Below the pieces are notes generated by a model. It worked only from the letters and a program-made list of their open reading frames with translations. It did no database searches and had not been told where the DNA came from. From the NCBI GenBank assembly GCA_036397635.1, contig DASWIP010000098.1:1-5406 (forward strand): a stretch of DNA of 5,406 nt, written 5' to 3'. Origin of the DNA: DASWIP01 sp036397635. Its GTDB lineage: Bacteria; Actinomycetota; AC-67. Below, in pieces: positions 4,222 to 5,406 of the stretch. The translations under genes were made by a program, and so were the position numbers. Numbering within the stretch: position 1 is the stretch's first letter; each line of letters begins with the position of its first letter.

Positions 4222-5406
4222 TTGTTGTCCTCGTTCCCGACCTGCAGCGCGGCGATGAACGCCTCTTGCGGCACCTCGACGCTGCCGATGTTCTTCATCT
4301 TGCGCTTGCCTTCCTTCTGCTTCTCGAGCAGCTTGCGCTTCCGCGTGATGTCGCCCCCGTAGCATTTCGCGAGCACGTCCTTGCGCTTGGCCTTGATGGT
4401 CTCACGGGCGATCACGCGGCTTCCGATCGCGGCCTGCACAGGCACGTCGAACATCTGGCGTGGGATCAATCCTCGCAGCTTCTCGGTCATCTGCCGTCCG
4501 TAATACTGTGCCTTCTCGCGGTGCACGATCGCGCTGAACGCGTCCACCGGCTCGCCGTTCAACAGGATGTCGACCTTGACCAAGTTCGCCGGCTGGTAGC
4601 CGATCGGCTCGTAGTCAAGCGAGGCGTACCCGCGCGTACGGGACTTCAATTGATCGAAGAAATCGAAGATGATCTCCGCCAACGGCAGCCGGTAGCGGAG
4701 CTCGACGCGCTCCTCGGATAGGTAGTGCATCCCGTCGAGCACGCCGCGGCGGCCCTGGCACAGATCCATCAGCGCGCCGACGTACTCCTTCGGTGTCAGC
4801 ACCGTCACCGACACTTGCGGTTCTTCGACGCGCTCGATGCTGGAGGGGTCGGGCATCTCAGACGGGTTGCGCACGACCGACTCCTCGCCGTCGGTCATGG
4901 TGATCCGGTACGCCACGTTCGGCGCGGTCGTGATCAACGACAGGTCGAACTCGCGCTCGAGCCGCTCGCGCGTGATCTCCATGTGCAGCAGCCCGAGGAA
5001 GCCGACCCGGAACCCGAAGCCGAGCGCGCGCGAGGTCTCGGGCTCGTAGGTCAGCGCCGCGTCGTTGAGCGTCAGCTTCTCGAGCGCGTCGCGCATCTCC
5101 GGATAGTCCTCGCCCGAGATCGGATACAGGCCGGCGAAGACCATCGGCTTGGGCTCGTGGTAACCGGGCAGCCGCTCGGGCAAGTGCTTGCTCGCGCGTG
5201 TGACGGTGTCGCCGACCTTCGCGTCGGCGATGTCCTTGATCCCGGCGATCAGGTAGCCCACCTCGCCAACGCCCAGCTCATCGACCGGGCGGGGCGCCGG
5301 CGCCATCACTCCCAGCTCTTCGATGTCGTGCTCGGCGCCGGTGGCCATCATGCGGACGCGGCCCCGCATGCGCAGCGAACCGTCCACCACCCGCACGTAC
5401 GAGACG
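4218..5406 (-). CDS. lepA: Elongation factor 4 (LepA), C-terminal two thirds (cut by window edge)
   Basis: LepA/EF4 is a ribosome-binding translational GTPase related to EF-G, linked to back-translocation and to 30S subunit maturation. The visible 395 residues lack the N-terminal GTPase domain (about 200 residues, off the right edge). In order: the beta-barrel domain II (VRVVDGSLRMRGRVRMM, then GEVGYLIAGIKDI and VGDTVT); domain III (YPISGEDYPEMRDALEKL) running into the conserved GFLGLLHMEI (visible residues 135-144) and EREFDLSLITTAPNV; the EF-G C-like domain (about 195-280, with FDFFDQLKSRTRGYASLDYE); and the LepA-specific C-terminal domain (about 290-395, with AFSAIVHREKAQYYGR, KAKRKDVLAKCYGGD and TRKRKLLEKQKEGK). 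The ending VPQEAFIAALQVGNEDNK is the standard LepA end. It lies in the same direction as hemW and hrcA but is separated from them by the tetR/membrane cassette. Confidence 0.98.
   Translation of the reverse strand, partial: VSYVRVVDGSLRMRGRVRMMATGAEHDIEELGVMAPAPRPVDELGVGEVGYLIAGIKDIADAKVGDTVTRASKHLPERLPGYHEPKPMVFAGLYPISGEDYPEMRDALEKLTLNDAALTYEPETSRALGFGFRVGFLGLLHMEITRERLEREFDLSLITTAPNVAYRITMTDGEESVVRNPSEMPDPSSIERVEEPQVSVTVLTPKEYVGALMDLCQGRRGVLDGMHYLSEERVELRYRLPLAEIIFDFFDQLKSRTRGYASLDYEPIGYQPANLVKVDILLNGEPVDAFSAIVHREKAQYYGRQMTEKLRGLIPRQMFDVPVQAAIGSRVIARETIKAKRKDVLAKCYGGDITRKRKLLEKQKEGKRKMKNIGSVEVPQEAFIAALQVGNEDNK

Noticed and set aside
1..5406. Signs of a mobile element, attachment site, CRISPR array or tRNA/rRNA gene
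   Set aside because: No transposase or integrase motifs, terminal inverted repeats, evenly spaced direct repeats or tRNA-like sequence were seen. Any insertion of the cassette is therefore inferred only from gene order and the truncated ORF.

Overview
The window comes from a GC-rich bacterial chromosome, most likely an actinobacterium or a relative of one. The basis is the strong G/C bias at third codon positions, GTG starts, ATGA/GTGA start-stop overlaps, and a lepA - hemW - hrcA order with a CIRCE operator. The sequence alone does not fix the lineage more precisely.

Layout, left to right. Positions 1-92 (minus) hold the first 30 codons of hrcA, the heat-shock repressor, cut by the left edge. 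Positions 103-129 are a CIRCE operator (TTAGCAATC-N9-GAGTGCTAA) ten bases upstream of that start. hemW (161-1345, minus) encodes the radical-SAM haem chaperone; its last codons lie in a small 13-bp tandem repeat. A TetR-family regulator (1350-1994, minus) ends 4 bases before hemW, so the two are probably co-transcribed. Next comes a compact divergent promoter/operator: a perfect palindrome at 1991-2006 covers the tetR start codon and overlaps -10-like boxes on both strands. A plus-strand cassette of small polytopic membrane proteins follows: 2041-2697, 2694-3011, 3008-3727 and 3753-4103. The first three are chained by ATGA overlaps. The right side (4218-5406, minus) is the 3' two thirds of lepA (EF4), followed by a 46-codon ORF (4081-4221) that starts at a GTGA overlap with the lepA stop and looks like the truncated start of a DinB-family protein.

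How it fits together. lepA, hemW and hrcA usually lie side by side and in one direction. Here about 2.7 kb of TetR gene plus opposing membrane genes separates lepA from hemW. The membrane cassette shows internal duplication: the 105-aa and 116-aa proteins are paralogs, and the tail of the 239-aa protein is repeated immediately downstream in another reading frame. I recognise no known transporter, toxin or enzyme family in these membrane proteins. The best inference is a TetR-controlled membrane cassette of unknown function placed in a conserved housekeeping/heat-shock locus, with hemW now downstream of the TetR promoter. I see no RNA genes, CRISPR array, transposase or integrase.
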